From Candidatus Coatesiibacteriota bacterium (GTDB taxonomy: Bacteria > RBG-13-66-14 > B26-G2 > JAUVZD01): a stretch of 64,000 nt of DNA. A program made the position numbers and the translations under genes. The DNA lies in the NCBI GenBank assembly GCA_030602715.1, contig JAUVZD010000004.1, positions 1 through 64,000 of the forward strand, read 5' to 3'. Positions 35,969 to 43,684 of the stretch are shown in pieces (the first letter of the stretch is position 1; every line of letters starts with the position of its first letter). The notes below the pieces were generated by a model. That model was not told where the DNA came from, ran no database searches, and saw nothing but the letters and a program-made list of their open reading frames with translations.

Positions 35969-37204
35969 TCATCCTCCTTTCTGAAATACTAGAATATACT
36001 CTCTTTGCATAACATTGTATAGCCCGAAGATAATCTTATCAATTGAATCAATTAATTTAAACCCTATATTCTCACATTGCTCAGTCGCAATATTTACTGT
36101 CGGCACCTCTTTACCTTCAAAAACCACATTTCCTAGGATAACAACACAATATCCTCCATTTTTTAAAACTCGCCACATCTCTTTATAACACTTATACATA
36201 TCTTCATTATACATCTTAAATTTTTCCTCTCCTCTCCCTCTAAGTCCAATAAAATCATTAAAGGCACTACTTATATCCACTCCCATAGCTTCCAAAGCAT
36301 GTTTATCGTTCAGCACATAATTTAGCGCGATTGAATATGGAGGAGAGGTAATAATTCCATCAATTGATGAGTCAGGTATATTTAGTTCTCTACTATCTCC
36401 CATTTCAATTTTTGAAGACGGTACTTTTTTTATAAACTTATCGACTACCTCATATAGGTCTTTAATAGACAAAAACATCTTCTCTATATTACTCAAAAAA
36501 GCGTTTTTATAATTCTTTCTTCTCCTTGCACTATCACTTTTTGCTATCATGTCGGCAATTTCAAAGAAACTACTTACATCTTTATCTTCTATTGCTTTGT
36601 AATCAATCTCCTCATATTGTACAGCTTTTTTTAACTCTTTAATTTTTCCAATATGTTTATACGAATTTACCTTCACCTTCGAAAGCAAAACACACAAAGG
36701 AGAGACATCAACTCCGACAAAATCAATTCCCTGAAGAAACGCCTCAACTGCTGATGTCCCACTCCCAACAAATGGATCAAGAAGAGTCTCACCCTCATTC
36801 AATCCAATAATGTTAATGACCGCCCTTATCATCTGAGGGTGGAACTTCCCCTTATAAGGGTAAAACCAATGTGTCAAATATTGATTAAAAGACCTAGTTC
36901 TATTATATTTTATAATAGCTGAATAGTCAGTCTTTATACCATCTATTACCTTAAAATACCCACTTCGCCTGGCAATTGCTTCAGTATCACTATGGTTTAA
37001 AATCTCAAAGCTCCTATAATCTTTGCAGGGAATAATCTCAACACCAAAGGACTCCAGCTCCAAAATACCTAGAATTAACTCGTAGATAAATTGAATATTA
37101 TCAAAAAAAACCGCCCGGTTTTTGTTATCTACGATATCAGAAACATCATTTCCCCTCTTTTTGGGAAAACCACTAAACAAACCATGTTGCCCCCCCCCGC
37201 TCAT
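35969..37204 (-). CDS. DNA methyltransferase (TSPPY type)
   Basis: A 411-residue amino-methyltransferase. The AdoMet-binding motif I is LLDPFVGSGTSAVEAF (143-150) and the catalytic motif IV is ITSPPYS (286-290); motif I precedes motif IV. TSPPY suggests N4-cytosine or N6-adenine methylation. A G9 run lies right after the start (codons 3-5), so a change of one G would shift the frame near residue 5; this looks phase-variable. Strongly AT-rich apart from that tract. ATG 37204 overlaps the stop of the upstream secreted-protein gene and is followed by the two nuclease-like genes. Confidence 0.85.
   Translation of the reverse strand: MSGGGQHGLFSGFPKKRGNDVSDIVDNKNRAVFFDNIQFIYELILGILELESFGVEIIPCKDYRSFEILNHSDTEAIARRSGYFKVIDGIKTDYSAIIKYNRTRSFNQYLTHWFYPYKGKFHPQMIRAVINIIGLNEGETLLDPFVGSGTSAVEAFLQGIDFVGVDVSPLCVLLSKVKVNSYKHIGKIKELKKAVQYEEIDYKAIEDKDVSSFFEIADMIAKSDSARRRKNYKNAFLSNIEKMFLSIKDLYEVVDKFIKKVPSSKIEMGDSRELNIPDSSIDGIITSPPYSIALNYVLNDKHALEAMGVDISSAFNDFIGLRGRGEEKFKMYNEDMYKCYKEMWRVLKNGGYCVVILGNVVFEGKEVPTVNIATEQCENIGFKLIDSIDKIIFGLYNVMQREYILVFQKGG
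37190..37198 (-). repeat. G9 homopolymer tract in methyltransferase start
   Basis: Nine consecutive C on the plus strand (G on the coding strand) at codons 3-5 of the methyltransferase. It is the longest homopolymer of G or C that I saw in the window. Such tracts are known slippage sites in phase-variable methyltransferases. Confidence 0.8.
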
Positions 37205-37638
37205 TCCCTCACCTCCACCTCGCTCTCCGCCTCCAGCTGGTAACCCCGCACCACCACCCGATAGACACCCGGCTCATCCACCATGACTGTAACTTCATCC
37301 ACCACCGGCACAATTACCATCACCGCCTGAACCCCCTCGGGCAGTTTCAATTTTTTACACTTTGCGGAAATGATGATATCAAAATCCTCCACCTGCACAG
37401 AACAACCCTCATACCCCCACGAGGGGTCGGGCATAGCCCCATATATGGTCACGGTGATACCGGAAGCCAGCTCCGCCCTCGGGGGTATCATCACCTCATC
37501 TATATAGATGAGCCGCTCTTCACCTTGAGTGGTCTCCCCTTCCCCCTCCGCCCAATCCTGCGCCCAAAGGCAACTCCCGGCCACAAAGAGCGACAGTGCA
37601 GTAAAAATTACCAGAAAAAAGAACCTTAAATGTATCAT
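37201..37638 (-). CDS. Secreted protein of unknown function
   Basis: A 145-residue exported protein with signal peptide FFFLVIFTALSLFVAGSCLWA. The mature part starts with an acidic stretch (EGEGETTQGEE) and continues as a beta-rich domain: GITVTIYGAMPDPSWGYEGCSVQVEDFDIIISAKCKKL, then VDEPGVYRVVVRGYQLEAESEVEV. Two Cys (about residues 89, 103) could form a disulfide. It resembles Ig-like periplasmic domains of the kind in the lipoprotein two genes upstream. Its stop overlaps the methyltransferase ATG, so the methylase island was joined exactly at the end of this gene. Confidence 0.6.
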   Translation of the reverse strand: MIHLRFFFLVIFTALSLFVAGSCLWAQDWAEGEGETTQGEERLIYIDEVMIPPRAELASGITVTIYGAMPDPSWGYEGCSVQVEDFDIIISAKCKKLKLPEGVQAVMVIVPVVDEVTVMVDEPGVYRVVVRGYQLEAESEVEVRE

Positions 37639-37712
37639 CCTATCTCCACCCTCCTCATCCCTGACCTCAGAGTTTCGCTAACAATGATAGCTTTTTCTGA
37701 CCACCAGGACAG

Positions 37713-38201
37713 CTACAATCGCCTTACCATATACACCTGGCTGGCGAGCTCCTCAAAGCCCTCCCGCTTATACCACTTATACGCCCGCTCATTGCGGTTA
37801 TTCACATCCAGAAGAATCTGGGTTTTGCCCAGCATCCTGGCAGTGCTATAGACCTTCTTCATTATCTCCTTACCCACACCCTTTCTCTGTGCTCCCTCGC
37901 TAACAACTATGGCATACAGATAAAGGGTATCGTCGGCGTTGAAGGTATCCTCAAACCACTCCTTGAGCCTGGCAGGGTCGCTCACCACCAGGGCTATCCC
38001 CACCAGATTACGGTCCTCGTCCTCAAAAGCCATGCCGGTAAGACCTGCGTCCTCATCCGCCTTGAGGAACATCTCTATTTCTTTGGCAGAGAGTTCCTGC
38101 CGTTCAACCGTATTTTGAGCCGAAAGCAGTTTGTTAAACTCGGTCAACGCCCTCTGGTCATCGGAGGTGAGGGAGCGCATGGTAATGTTGAACTCCACCA
38201 T
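37713..38201 (-). CDS. GNAT-family N-acetyltransferase
   Basis: A 162-residue acetyl-CoA-dependent transferase. The GNAT core shows LYLYAIVVSEGAQRKGVGKEIMKKV, with the Q/RxxGxG/A pyrophosphate loop as QRKGVGKE, and ILLDVNNRNERAYKWYKREGFEE, the usual motif B (N...A...Y...GF). The N-terminal 70 residues vary in the family. The substrate may be a protein N-terminus, amine or antibiotic; sequence does not say. ATG 38201 lies eight bases after AAGGTGG; a GTG at 38213 is possible. It lies in a three-gene minus-strand run with a lipoprotein and a secreted protein. Confidence 0.85.
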   Translation of the reverse strand: MVEFNITMRSLTSDDQRALTEFNKLLSAQNTVERQELSAKEIEMFLKADEDAGLTGMAFEDEDRNLVGIALVVSDPARLKEWFEDTFNADDTLYLYAIVVSEGAQRKGVGKEIMKKVYSTARMLGKTQILLDVNNRNERAYKWYKREGFEELASQVYMVRRL

Positions 38202-38214
38202 AGCTGTGACCACC

Positions 38215-38676
38215 TTATTCGGTCACCACCACCGCCTTGATGACCATTCCCATCTCCCCCGGGGCGGAGACCCGCCAGTTGCCGGCGGTGGGAAATTGTA
38301 TGGAGACCGTGGATTCAAAGGGGGCTTCTCCACCGCTTATGTCGGTCAACTCTGCCGGCTTTACCCCCTGCGGACTGACCTCCACCAACTTCTTATCCTC
38401 TTTTATAGACACCTCCAACCGTTCCAAGGTTATTCCCTCCTCGGGGAAATACCCCTCCACCTTAACCTCCAGCTCCTCGCCCACCCCAACCGTGGGCTCA
38501 TGGTAGATACCGGTCACCGTCCCCGGGACATACTCCGGAAGACTTTCCGCCACGGTGGGGGTGGTCAGAGCGCCCTCCCCCTGGACTTCTTCATCCCCCT
38601 CCACCCGCTTCTTACAGCCGGCAAAGGAGAGAGCCAGAAGCAGGGCAATAAATATAGAGACTATCTTCCCCGGCAT
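38215..38676 (-). CDS. Lipoprotein with beta-rich domain
   Basis: A 153-residue exported lipoprotein. The signal peptide MPGKIVSIFIALLLALSFAGC ends in a lipobox (FAGC), so Lgt (15.8 kb) should modify the Cys. A charged linker (KKRVEGDEEVQGEG) leads to a beta-rich domain (PGTVTGIYHEPTVGVGEELEVKVEGYFPEEGI...) ending in VSAPGEMGMVIKAVVVTE. The pattern resembles surface or periplasmic Ig-like domains. ATG 38676 is five bases after GGGAGG. It starts the run that includes the acetyltransferase. No enzyme motif was found. Confidence 0.75.
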   Translation of the reverse strand: MPGKIVSIFIALLLALSFAGCKKRVEGDEEVQGEGALTTPTVAESLPEYVPGTVTGIYHEPTVGVGEELEVKVEGYFPEEGITLERLEVSIKEDKKLVEVSPQGVKPAELTDISGGEAPFESTVSIQFPTAGNWRVSAPGEMGMVIKAVVVTE

Positions 38677-38745
38677 AACCACCTCCCATAAAGGGGTCAA
38701 CGGTAACTATGACAATATTACCCCACGATCAAAGAAAGGTCAAAT

Positions 38746-38772
38746 AAAAACCCCCGCATTCAATTTGGGGGT
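38746..38772 (-). terminator. Terminator downstream of tRNA-Gln
   Basis: On the minus strand ACCCCC (38767-38772) and GGGGGT (38750-38755) form a six-base-pair stem followed by a T run (38746-38750). It lies just past the tRNA 3' end. Confidence 0.75.
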
Positions 38773-38779
38773 AAAGGTG

Positions 38780-38853
38780 TGGCTGGGGAGAGAGGATTCG
38801 AACCCCTATCCGCGGAGCCAGAGTCCGCTGTCTTGCCATTGGACGACTCCCCA
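38780..38853 (-). tRNA. tRNA-Gln (CTG anticodon), CCA encoded
   Basis: A 74-base cloverleaf on the minus strand. The acceptor stem TGGGGAG pairs with CTCCCCA, then G73 and an encoded CCA (38780-38782). The anticodon stem GCGGA/TCCGC holds loop CTCTGGC, so the anticodon is CTG, reading CAG (Gln). The T-arm has TTCGAAT and one G-T pair; the D-arm is short (GTC/GAC). A promoter and a terminator flank it. gltX lies directly upstream and no glutaminyl-tRNA synthetase was seen, so amidation of Glu-tRNA-Gln is possible. Confidence 0.93.
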
Positions 38854-38883
38854 GCAGTAAGCTTTCTCCATAATCTGCTGTGT

Positions 38884-38912
38884 AACATATCACATATCCC
38901 CCCCAAATACAA
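38884..38912 (-). promoter_or_regulatory. Promoter for tRNA-Gln
   Basis: On the minus strand TTGTAT (38907-38912), 17-base spacer, TATGTT (38884-38889), ending 30 bases before the tRNA 5' end. No gene lies between the promoter and tRNA. Confidence 0.6.
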
Positions 38913-38919
38913 GGTCATT

Positions 38920-40374
38920 CTAACCCCCGAACCTCTTATGCGTTTCATCTATCCTCGCCAGACAGCGCTCCTTCCCCAGAAGCTCCATCATCTCAAAGAG
39001 CCCGGGTCCGGAGGTGCGCCCGGAGAGAGCCGCCCTTAAAGGATGGATGACCTTCCCCGCCGACACCCCTCTTGCCTCCGCCACAGCCCGCACATACCCC
39101 TCCAGAGCCGAGAGGTCAAACCGCTCAAGCCCGGACAGTCCCTCCCGCACCTCTCGCAGGAGCGGGGCGTTCTTTCCCCCTTCCAGATGTTTGCTCACCG
39201 CCTTATCCTCGTATTCCAGCTCATCGCCGAAGAAGAAGCTGGTCAGTGGCACGATGTCGCTCACGAGCTTCATCTTCTCCTTCTCTATGAGCGCAACCCG
39301 CCTTCCCCAATCGCTCTCCAACACGTCCCCCTCCACCCCGGATGCCAATAGCCTCTCCCTTGCCAATTCCAGAAAGCGCTCCTCCTCCATCTCCCGAATA
39401 TAGTTGCCGTTCATCCAGGTCAGCTTCTCCAAATCAAATACCGACCCCGCCTTTCCCACCGCAGCTATATCAAAAAGCCCCACCAGCTCCTCCCTGCTGA
39501 AAAGCTCCCGGTCTTCGCCACTGCTCCAGCCCAGAAGCGCCAGGAAGTTGAACATCGCCTCCGGCAGATAGCCCTCCTTGCGATACTCATCCATTGATGT
39601 AGCTCCGTGGCGCTTGGAGAGGCGGGACTTGTCCTTGCCCAGCACCAGTGGAATGTGAGCGAAGTTGGGAATGGGAGCGCCCAGCGCCTCATAGACCTGA
39701 ATCTGCTTGGGGGTGTTGGAGATGTGGTCTTCACCACGGATGACATCGGTTATAGCCATCTCCACATCGTCCACCACCACCACAAAGTTATATGTGGGAG
39801 AGCCGTCGGAGCGAGCCACGATAAAATCATCCAGCTCCCGGTTGACGAAGGTCACCCGACCCCGCACCAGGTCATCAAAGGCGGTCTCCCCCTCGGTGGG
39901 GATAGCCAGGCGCCAGGTGTGGGGCTTCCCCCCGGATACTTTCCGCTCAACCTCCTGCGCAGACAGAGCCCGACAGCGTCGGTCGTAGTGCGGGGGCTTT
40001 CCCGCCTCCATCTGCTCCTTTCTGCGGGCTTCCAGCTCATCCGGGGTGCAGAAACAGGGATAGACCGCGTTTCTTTCCTTCAGCTTTTCAAGCGCCTGCG
40101 AGTAGAGATCACCCCGCTGGGACTGGAAGTAGGGTGCGTGGTCTCCGCCCACCTCCGGTCCCTCATCCCAGAAAAGACCCAACCAGCGCAAAGAGTCAAG
40201 TATCACCTCGGTCAGCTGGGGGTCGCTCCTGGCTCTATCGGTGTCCTCAATGCGCAGGATGAATCTGCCCTGATGGTGGCGGGCATATAGCCAGTTGAAA
40301 AGAGCGGTGCGCGCCCCTCCCACATGGAGGTGACCGGTGGGGCTGGGAGCAAAACGGACTCTAACTTTAAGCAT
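38920..40374 (-). CDS. gltX: Glutamyl-tRNA synthetase
   Basis: Class I synthetase that charges tRNA-Glu, and in many bacteria also tRNA-Gln before amidation. The 484 residues have the HIGH-type motif (FAPSPTGHLHVGGARTALF), the ILRIEDTD stretch, a catalytic core with PTYNFVVVVDDVEMAITDVIRGEDH, and the KMSKS-type LSKRHGATSM. The C-terminal third is the helical anticodon-binding domain. ATG 40374 is eight bases after GGGAG, part of a possible hairpin. The gene precedes tRNA-Gln, and no glnS was seen, consistent with a non-discriminating enzyme, though discrimination cannot be judged by eye. Confidence 0.96.
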   Translation of the reverse strand: MLKVRVRFAPSPTGHLHVGGARTALFNWLYARHHQGRFILRIEDTDRARSDPQLTEVILDSLRWLGLFWDEGPEVGGDHAPYFQSQRGDLYSQALEKLKERNAVYPCFCTPDELEARRKEQMEAGKPPHYDRRCRALSAQEVERKVSGGKPHTWRLAIPTEGETAFDDLVRGRVTFVNRELDDFIVARSDGSPTYNFVVVVDDVEMAITDVIRGEDHISNTPKQIQVYEALGAPIPNFAHIPLVLGKDKSRLSKRHGATSMDEYRKEGYLPEAMFNFLALLGWSSGEDRELFSREELVGLFDIAAVGKAGSVFDLEKLTWMNGNYIREMEEERFLELARERLLASGVEGDVLESDWGRRVALIEKEKMKLVSDIVPLTSFFFGDELEYEDKAVSKHLEGGKNAPLLREVREGLSGLERFDLSALEGYVRAVAEARGVSAGKVIHPLRAALSGRTSGPGLFEMMELLGKERCLARIDETHKRFGG

Positions 40375-40382
40375 AGCAAAAT

Positions 40383-40403
40383 CTCCCGATTAGCATATCG
40401 GAG
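40383..40403 (-). promoter_or_regulatory. Hairpin overlapping the gltX ribosome site
   Basis: On the minus strand CTCCGAT (40397-40403) and ATCGGGAG (40383-40390) pair with one bulged G and a six-base loop. The 3' arm contains GGGAG, the ribosome site for gltX (ATG at 40372-40374). A folded leader would hide the site. Confidence 0.45.
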
Positions 40404-40449
40404 CTTCTAGTACAAAGAACTATGCAAAAAAAGTAAACAACAAAGTGCT

Positions 40450-40710
40450 TTAATTTACACCCAAACTACTCTTTAGTTCCTTTAGTTTACTCAAATTGCT
40501 TTGAATTTCTCCAACAACATCAATGTCATTTTTCTCCATAAGATAATCTGTGAGTACTTGGTCATTTGACTTTTGCTTATCTTGATTGATTATCCGAATG
40601 AGCAATTCATAATCCTTTATCCGTGTTTCAATTATCACCCTAAGCCCTTCAAGAATTTCCTCGTTTTGCTTCCTTTGTTCGGATATGAACTCCTGAAAAC
40701 CCCCATTCAT
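40450..40710 (-). CDS. Small helical protein of unknown function
   Basis: An 86-residue protein, ATG 40710 six bases after AAGGAG. No signal peptide. It is rich in charged residues and predicted helical (FISEQRKQNEEILEGLRVIIETRIKDYELLIRII), with heptad-like spacing. The C-terminus, SNLSKLKELKSSLGVN, resembles the end of the next upstream protein (SNISSLRSLKSSLTFY). AT-rich compared with neighbours. It has no family I recognise; a small coiled-coil adaptor is a guess. Confidence 0.6.
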   Translation of the reverse strand: MNGGFQEFISEQRKQNEEILEGLRVIIETRIKDYELLIRIINQDKQKSNDQVLTDYLMEKNDIDVVGEIQSNLSKLKELKSSLGVN

Positions 40711-40790
40711 TTTCTTCTCCTTTTTAATTTTTTGATGAAAGCAACTACTTGAAAAAATAATTATAACACTGTGTTTGATTAAAGAAACCT

Positions 40791-41183
40791 CTAATAAAAG
40801 GTCAAGGAACTCTTCAAGGATCTTAATGAGGAGATATTAGACTTACTGCCACTCTTAATTCCACTTAGATTCATTTCCATAAAAGTAATCTCCCTAAGCG
40901 CCTCGTCGTCTCCCTGGGCTTCCAGATGAATCTCTAAGGCGCAAAGCGCGCTGTCGCATTCTTCCACAAGTTCAACCAGAAGCTCGTTTTCCTCTATCTG
41001 CACTTCGGCCATCCCCCTCACCGCCTCGCATATATCCTCGTTGAACTCCTCCTGTTCATTAACGAAATCCTTCAATTCCTCCTTGAAATCCTGCATCTCC
41101 CTCCACTCGCTTTCCGAAATAGCCCCCAAACCGACAAACAATAAGAGAGTTACTCCCACGCCGATGACTATCCCTTTTTTCAT
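40791..41183 (-). CDS. Small secreted or membrane-anchored helical protein
   Basis: A 130-residue protein with an N-terminal signal or anchor (MKKGIVIGVGVTLLLFVGLGA) and then a very acidic, probably helical body (FKEELKDFVNEQEEFNEDICEAV; IEENELLVELVEECDSALCALEI) with three Cys. The last 16 residues, SNISSLRSLKSSLTFY, resemble the tail of the next gene, which lacks a signal. The gene is divergent from a small membrane protein gene. Unknown function; the shared tail suggests the two proteins are related or bind a common partner. Confidence 0.6.
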   Translation of the reverse strand: MKKGIVIGVGVTLLLFVGLGAISESEWREMQDFKEELKDFVNEQEEFNEDICEAVRGMAEVQIEENELLVELVEECDSALCALEIHLEAQGDDEALREITFMEMNLSGIKSGSKSNISSLRSLKSSLTFY

Positions 41184-41210
41184 CGTTCCTCCTTACTTGC
41201 ACGGTAATTG

Positions 41211-41239
41211 TTGCTTAAATGATTCTTTTCTGCTATGTT
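41211..41239 (+). promoter_or_regulatory. Promoter for the 76-residue membrane protein
   Basis: TTGCTT (41211-41216), 17-base spacer ending TGC, TATGTT (41234-41239). It lies between divergent genes and 48 bases before ATG 41288. Confidence 0.55.
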
Positions 41240-41287
41240 AGAGAAAAATCACTGCCTAACTTCCAAACCCTAAAAAAGGAGCACATA

Positions 41288-41518
41288 ATGCCTTCATTAC
41301 TCGCCTGGTGCCCCACCATAATTCTCATCCTGGGGGCTTTTATTCTCTTCGCCCTCTACATCTTCGTCCGCTGGAAGTTTATCAACAACCCCAATCTGAC
41401 CGACGAAGCCCGCACCAAGTATACCCTGTGGGCTCGCATCTTCGTGCTACTGGCGATCATCTCCCTGCTGTTGGCGCTGATAATCGGCATCTCCTGCAAC
41501 TGCTCCTGTGGAGGCTAG
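41288..41518 (+). CDS. Small two-helix membrane protein
   Basis: A 76-residue integral membrane protein. ATG 41288 is seven bases after AAAGGAG; an earlier in-frame start would cross the promoter. Two membrane helices (ILILGAFILFALYIFV and IFVLLAIISLLLALIIGI) flank a short charged loop (WKFINNPNLTDEARTKYTLW). It ends with a Cys-rich CNCSCGG tail. Its own promoter and a downstream hairpin suggest a single-gene unit. The three clustered Cys may bind metal or be modified; no family is recognised. Confidence 0.6.
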   Translation: MPSLLAWCPTIILILGAFILFALYIFVRWKFINNPNLTDEARTKYTLWARIFVLLAIISLLLALIIGISCNCSCGG

Positions 41519-41576
41519 CGCCACCACCGACCGGGATGCCCCTAACTACCTTTTCCCAAAGAAATACTGAAAACCT

Positions 41577-41619
41577 GACCCACCAATCCCTGAAAGGGGG
41601 AAGTTGGGTCTTCATTTTT
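41577..41619 (+). terminator. Probable terminator after the 76-residue protein gene
   Basis: GACCCA (41577-41582) pairs with TGGGTC (41605-41610), followed by TTCATTTTT. The stem is six base pairs with a large loop, so the call is moderate. The 225-base gap holds this and the porin promoter only. Confidence 0.5.
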
Positions 41620-41677
41620 GGATTGTAATATCAAAAAAAGTTCAGGTAAAGGGGAAATCACCACCGTTAAACCCAGC

Positions 41678-41706
41678 TTGATAGTGATTTGGAATATAGT
41701 TTATAA
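41678..41706 (+). promoter_or_regulatory. Promoter for the porin gene
   Basis: TTGATA (41678-41683), 17-base spacer, TTATAA (41701-41706), about 40 bases before the porin start, which has AAGGAGG before ATG 41744. Confidence 0.55.
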
Positions 41707-41743
41707 ATGGTAAAAACTATCCATCAATAAAAGGAGGGATCAA

Positions 41744-42820
41744 ATGTCCACCACCAAACTCACAAGCAAAGCACTACTCATCTGTAGCCTCCTCTCATTA
41801 ACTATACTATCGCTACCTATTATAGCCTCGGCTGGGGCGACGGTGGAGACCCCCCACGGCACCTTCTCACTCAACGCTTGCATTCAGGGTAGATACACGC
41901 ACTACTTTGAAGAAGGTCAACTGGACGCCTTCAACATTCAGAACGCCTTTCTCCAATTTGGAGGTGAGTTCCTGGATGGTTATTTTCATGGGTTTTTAAA
42001 TATAAATGTTGCACAAAGGGAGAACTACCTCCTTGACGCCTACATTGACGCCTATCTCATCAAAGACACCCTCTTCTTACGCCTGGGGCAATACCGGGTG
42101 CCCTTCGGTATGGAGATGATGATGCCCAGCTCCAAGCTGTTCTTCATTGAGCGCTCCCTGGTAAACAATGCCATCGTCCCCAACCGCGATATGGGTTTAA
42201 CGGGCACCTACAAGACCACCTTCCCCAATCCCAATATGTGGCTTGAGTTTGATGCCGGCGTCTTCAACGGCGCAGGCAGAAACACCTTGGACAACAATGA
42301 CGAGAAGGATTTCGCGGTCAGCGTCAGCGCCAACCCCTTCCCCGTAGACCTGTTCTCCGGCTTTGAGCTACGCTTCAACTATTATTTAGGTTCTGAGGAT
42401 TACGACGGAGATGGGAATGTAGACGAGAAACGCAAGCTACTCGGTGGAGGGGCGGGATTTGACCATCCAATGTTCTTCTTCCAGGGTGAATATTTGCAGG
42501 GCGAATACGAAGAAGCCCACCTGCACCCCAACCCCTTTGAGCAGAGAGCGGAAGAGACCTTCGGCTACTATACCTATGGTGGCTTCCGCTGGAATTTGGA
42601 CAAATTTAGGATTGAGACCATTGAGCCGGTGGTGCGCTACCAGCTCTACGAGCCGGACAAATCCACCGACGACGACCGCACCACGGTGGTAACCGGTGGG
42701 GCAAACTTCTACTTTGACGGTCACTATGCCAAGTTAATGCTCAATTATGACCATGTAATGGAGGAAGGGACCGCAGTTGAAAATGATGTCTTCACCGCCC
42801 AGATGCAGTTGATGTATTAG
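41744..42820 (+). CDS. Outer-membrane porin (phosphate-selective porin O/P-like)
   Basis: A 358-residue outer-membrane beta-barrel. The signal peptide (ALLICSLLSLTILSLPIIASA) is followed by amphipathic strands. The OprO/OprP-type block GQYRVPFGMEMMMPSSKLFFIERS, then a VPNRDMGLTGTY segment, is the family's best-known stretch. It ends MLNYDHVMEEG...VFTAQMQLMY with aromatic terminal strands. The OprO/P family takes up phosphate or pyrophosphate, but many relatives are general, so selectivity is not claimed. Own promoter and terminator indicate one-gene expression. Confidence 0.85.
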   Translation: MSTTKLTSKALLICSLLSLTILSLPIIASAGATVETPHGTFSLNACIQGRYTHYFEEGQLDAFNIQNAFLQFGGEFLDGYFHGFLNINVAQRENYLLDAYIDAYLIKDTLFLRLGQYRVPFGMEMMMPSSKLFFIERSLVNNAIVPNRDMGLTGTYKTTFPNPNMWLEFDAGVFNGAGRNTLDNNDEKDFAVSVSANPFPVDLFSGFELRFNYYLGSEDYDGDGNVDEKRKLLGGGAGFDHPMFFFQGEYLQGEYEEAHLHPNPFEQRAEETFGYYTYGGFRWNLDKFRIETIEPVVRYQLYEPDKSTDDDRTTVVTGGANFYFDGHYAKLMLNYDHVMEEGTAVENDVFTAQMQLMY

Positions 42821-42880
42821 GGAAATCAACACTATAAATTGCAAACCAGGCATAAACCCCCACCTGCGTAGAAATGGATG

Positions 42881-42908
42881 AAAAGGGCGGCTCAATCTCC
42901 GCCCTTTT
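42881..42908. terminator. Terminator between porin and convergent secreted-protein gene
   Basis: AAAAGGGCGG (42881-42890) pairs perfectly with CCGCCCTTTT (42899-42908), with an eight-base loop. A and T tracts flank it, so it can act on both strands. Confidence 0.85.
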
Positions 42909-42976
42909 CATATTCTCTTTACCTTCCGTCAGCTTAACCGAGAGGAAAAGAAATTAGTGTTGATGGCTAAAGCGCT

Positions 42977-43603
42977 TTACTTGAAAGTAGCCTTAACCTT
43001 ACCCAGGCTAGTAGGCTGGACAGCCACACTAATGTAATTGCCCTTAACCTGATGAAGTGAGGTAATACCATAAGGAGTGTCGGAATCCCACGCACCGCTC
43101 CACCACGACCAGGTCCCTACGCCGGTATAGTCGGTCAAACCAGCACATCCAGGGTTTTCATAACCGAAGCATAGGAAATCACCATCGGCTATGACTATCC
43201 CCTCACCAGATACATCTACGTAGCTATATACTGTGGGTAAGTGTTCACTACCATCGGTATCTGCCGGTGTGAAGGAATCTGTATAGTCAGCGGTGTTCCA
43301 GTCGCCCGAAGGTGGATTAAGTCCGCCTACATCAACCCAAACATACCAATTAGAACTGGGACCAGCGATGGGCCAGGCGAGTTCAGTCAGCTCCACATCG
43401 TATCCTTCATTGTTCTGGACGGTGGTGATTAGGTGAGTTCCCCAACCGCTAGGTGTACCATAACCACTCGCCGGGGCCTCCATGGAAAGACCACTGTTCC
43501 ACTCCCAATCTTCGGGGAACGCAAACCGCTGTTCCACCTCTGCAGCGAATGTGAAACTAACCAACAAAAGAATAGCTGATAAACCGAATAACACGCTTCT
43601 CAT
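42977..43603 (-). CDS. Secreted protein with C-terminal LGKVKATFK tag
   Basis: A 208-residue exported protein with signal peptide LFGLSAILLLVSFTFAA and ATG 43603 after AAGGAGG. The mature part is rich in Gly, Trp, Tyr and Asp with a beta-sandwich look (GYDVELTELAWPIAGPSSNWYVWVDVGG; VSGEGIVIADGDFLCFGYENPG). Two Cys (about residues 146, 153) may form a disulfide. The tail TSLGKVKATFK matches the motif at the ends of the proteins encoded at 6.7 and 57.4 kb. It is transcribed from a perfect consensus promoter. No domain family is named with confidence; an extracellular adhesion- or envelope-type role is a guess. Confidence 0.7.
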   Translation of the reverse strand: MRSVLFGLSAILLLVSFTFAAEVEQRFAFPEDWEWNSGLSMEAPASGYGTPSGWGTHLITTVQNNEGYDVELTELAWPIAGPSSNWYVWVDVGGLNPPSGDWNTADYTDSFTPADTDGSEHLPTVYSYVDVSGEGIVIADGDFLCFGYENPGCAGLTDYTGVGTWSWWSGAWDSDTPYGITSLHQVKGNYISVAVQPTSLGKVKATFK

Positions 43604-43684
43604 CTTTTCCTCCTTACAATTCTTTGGATTTGATTAGTTAACCAACTGCCCTTACTGAACATTCTTTACACAAAACATATGTGA

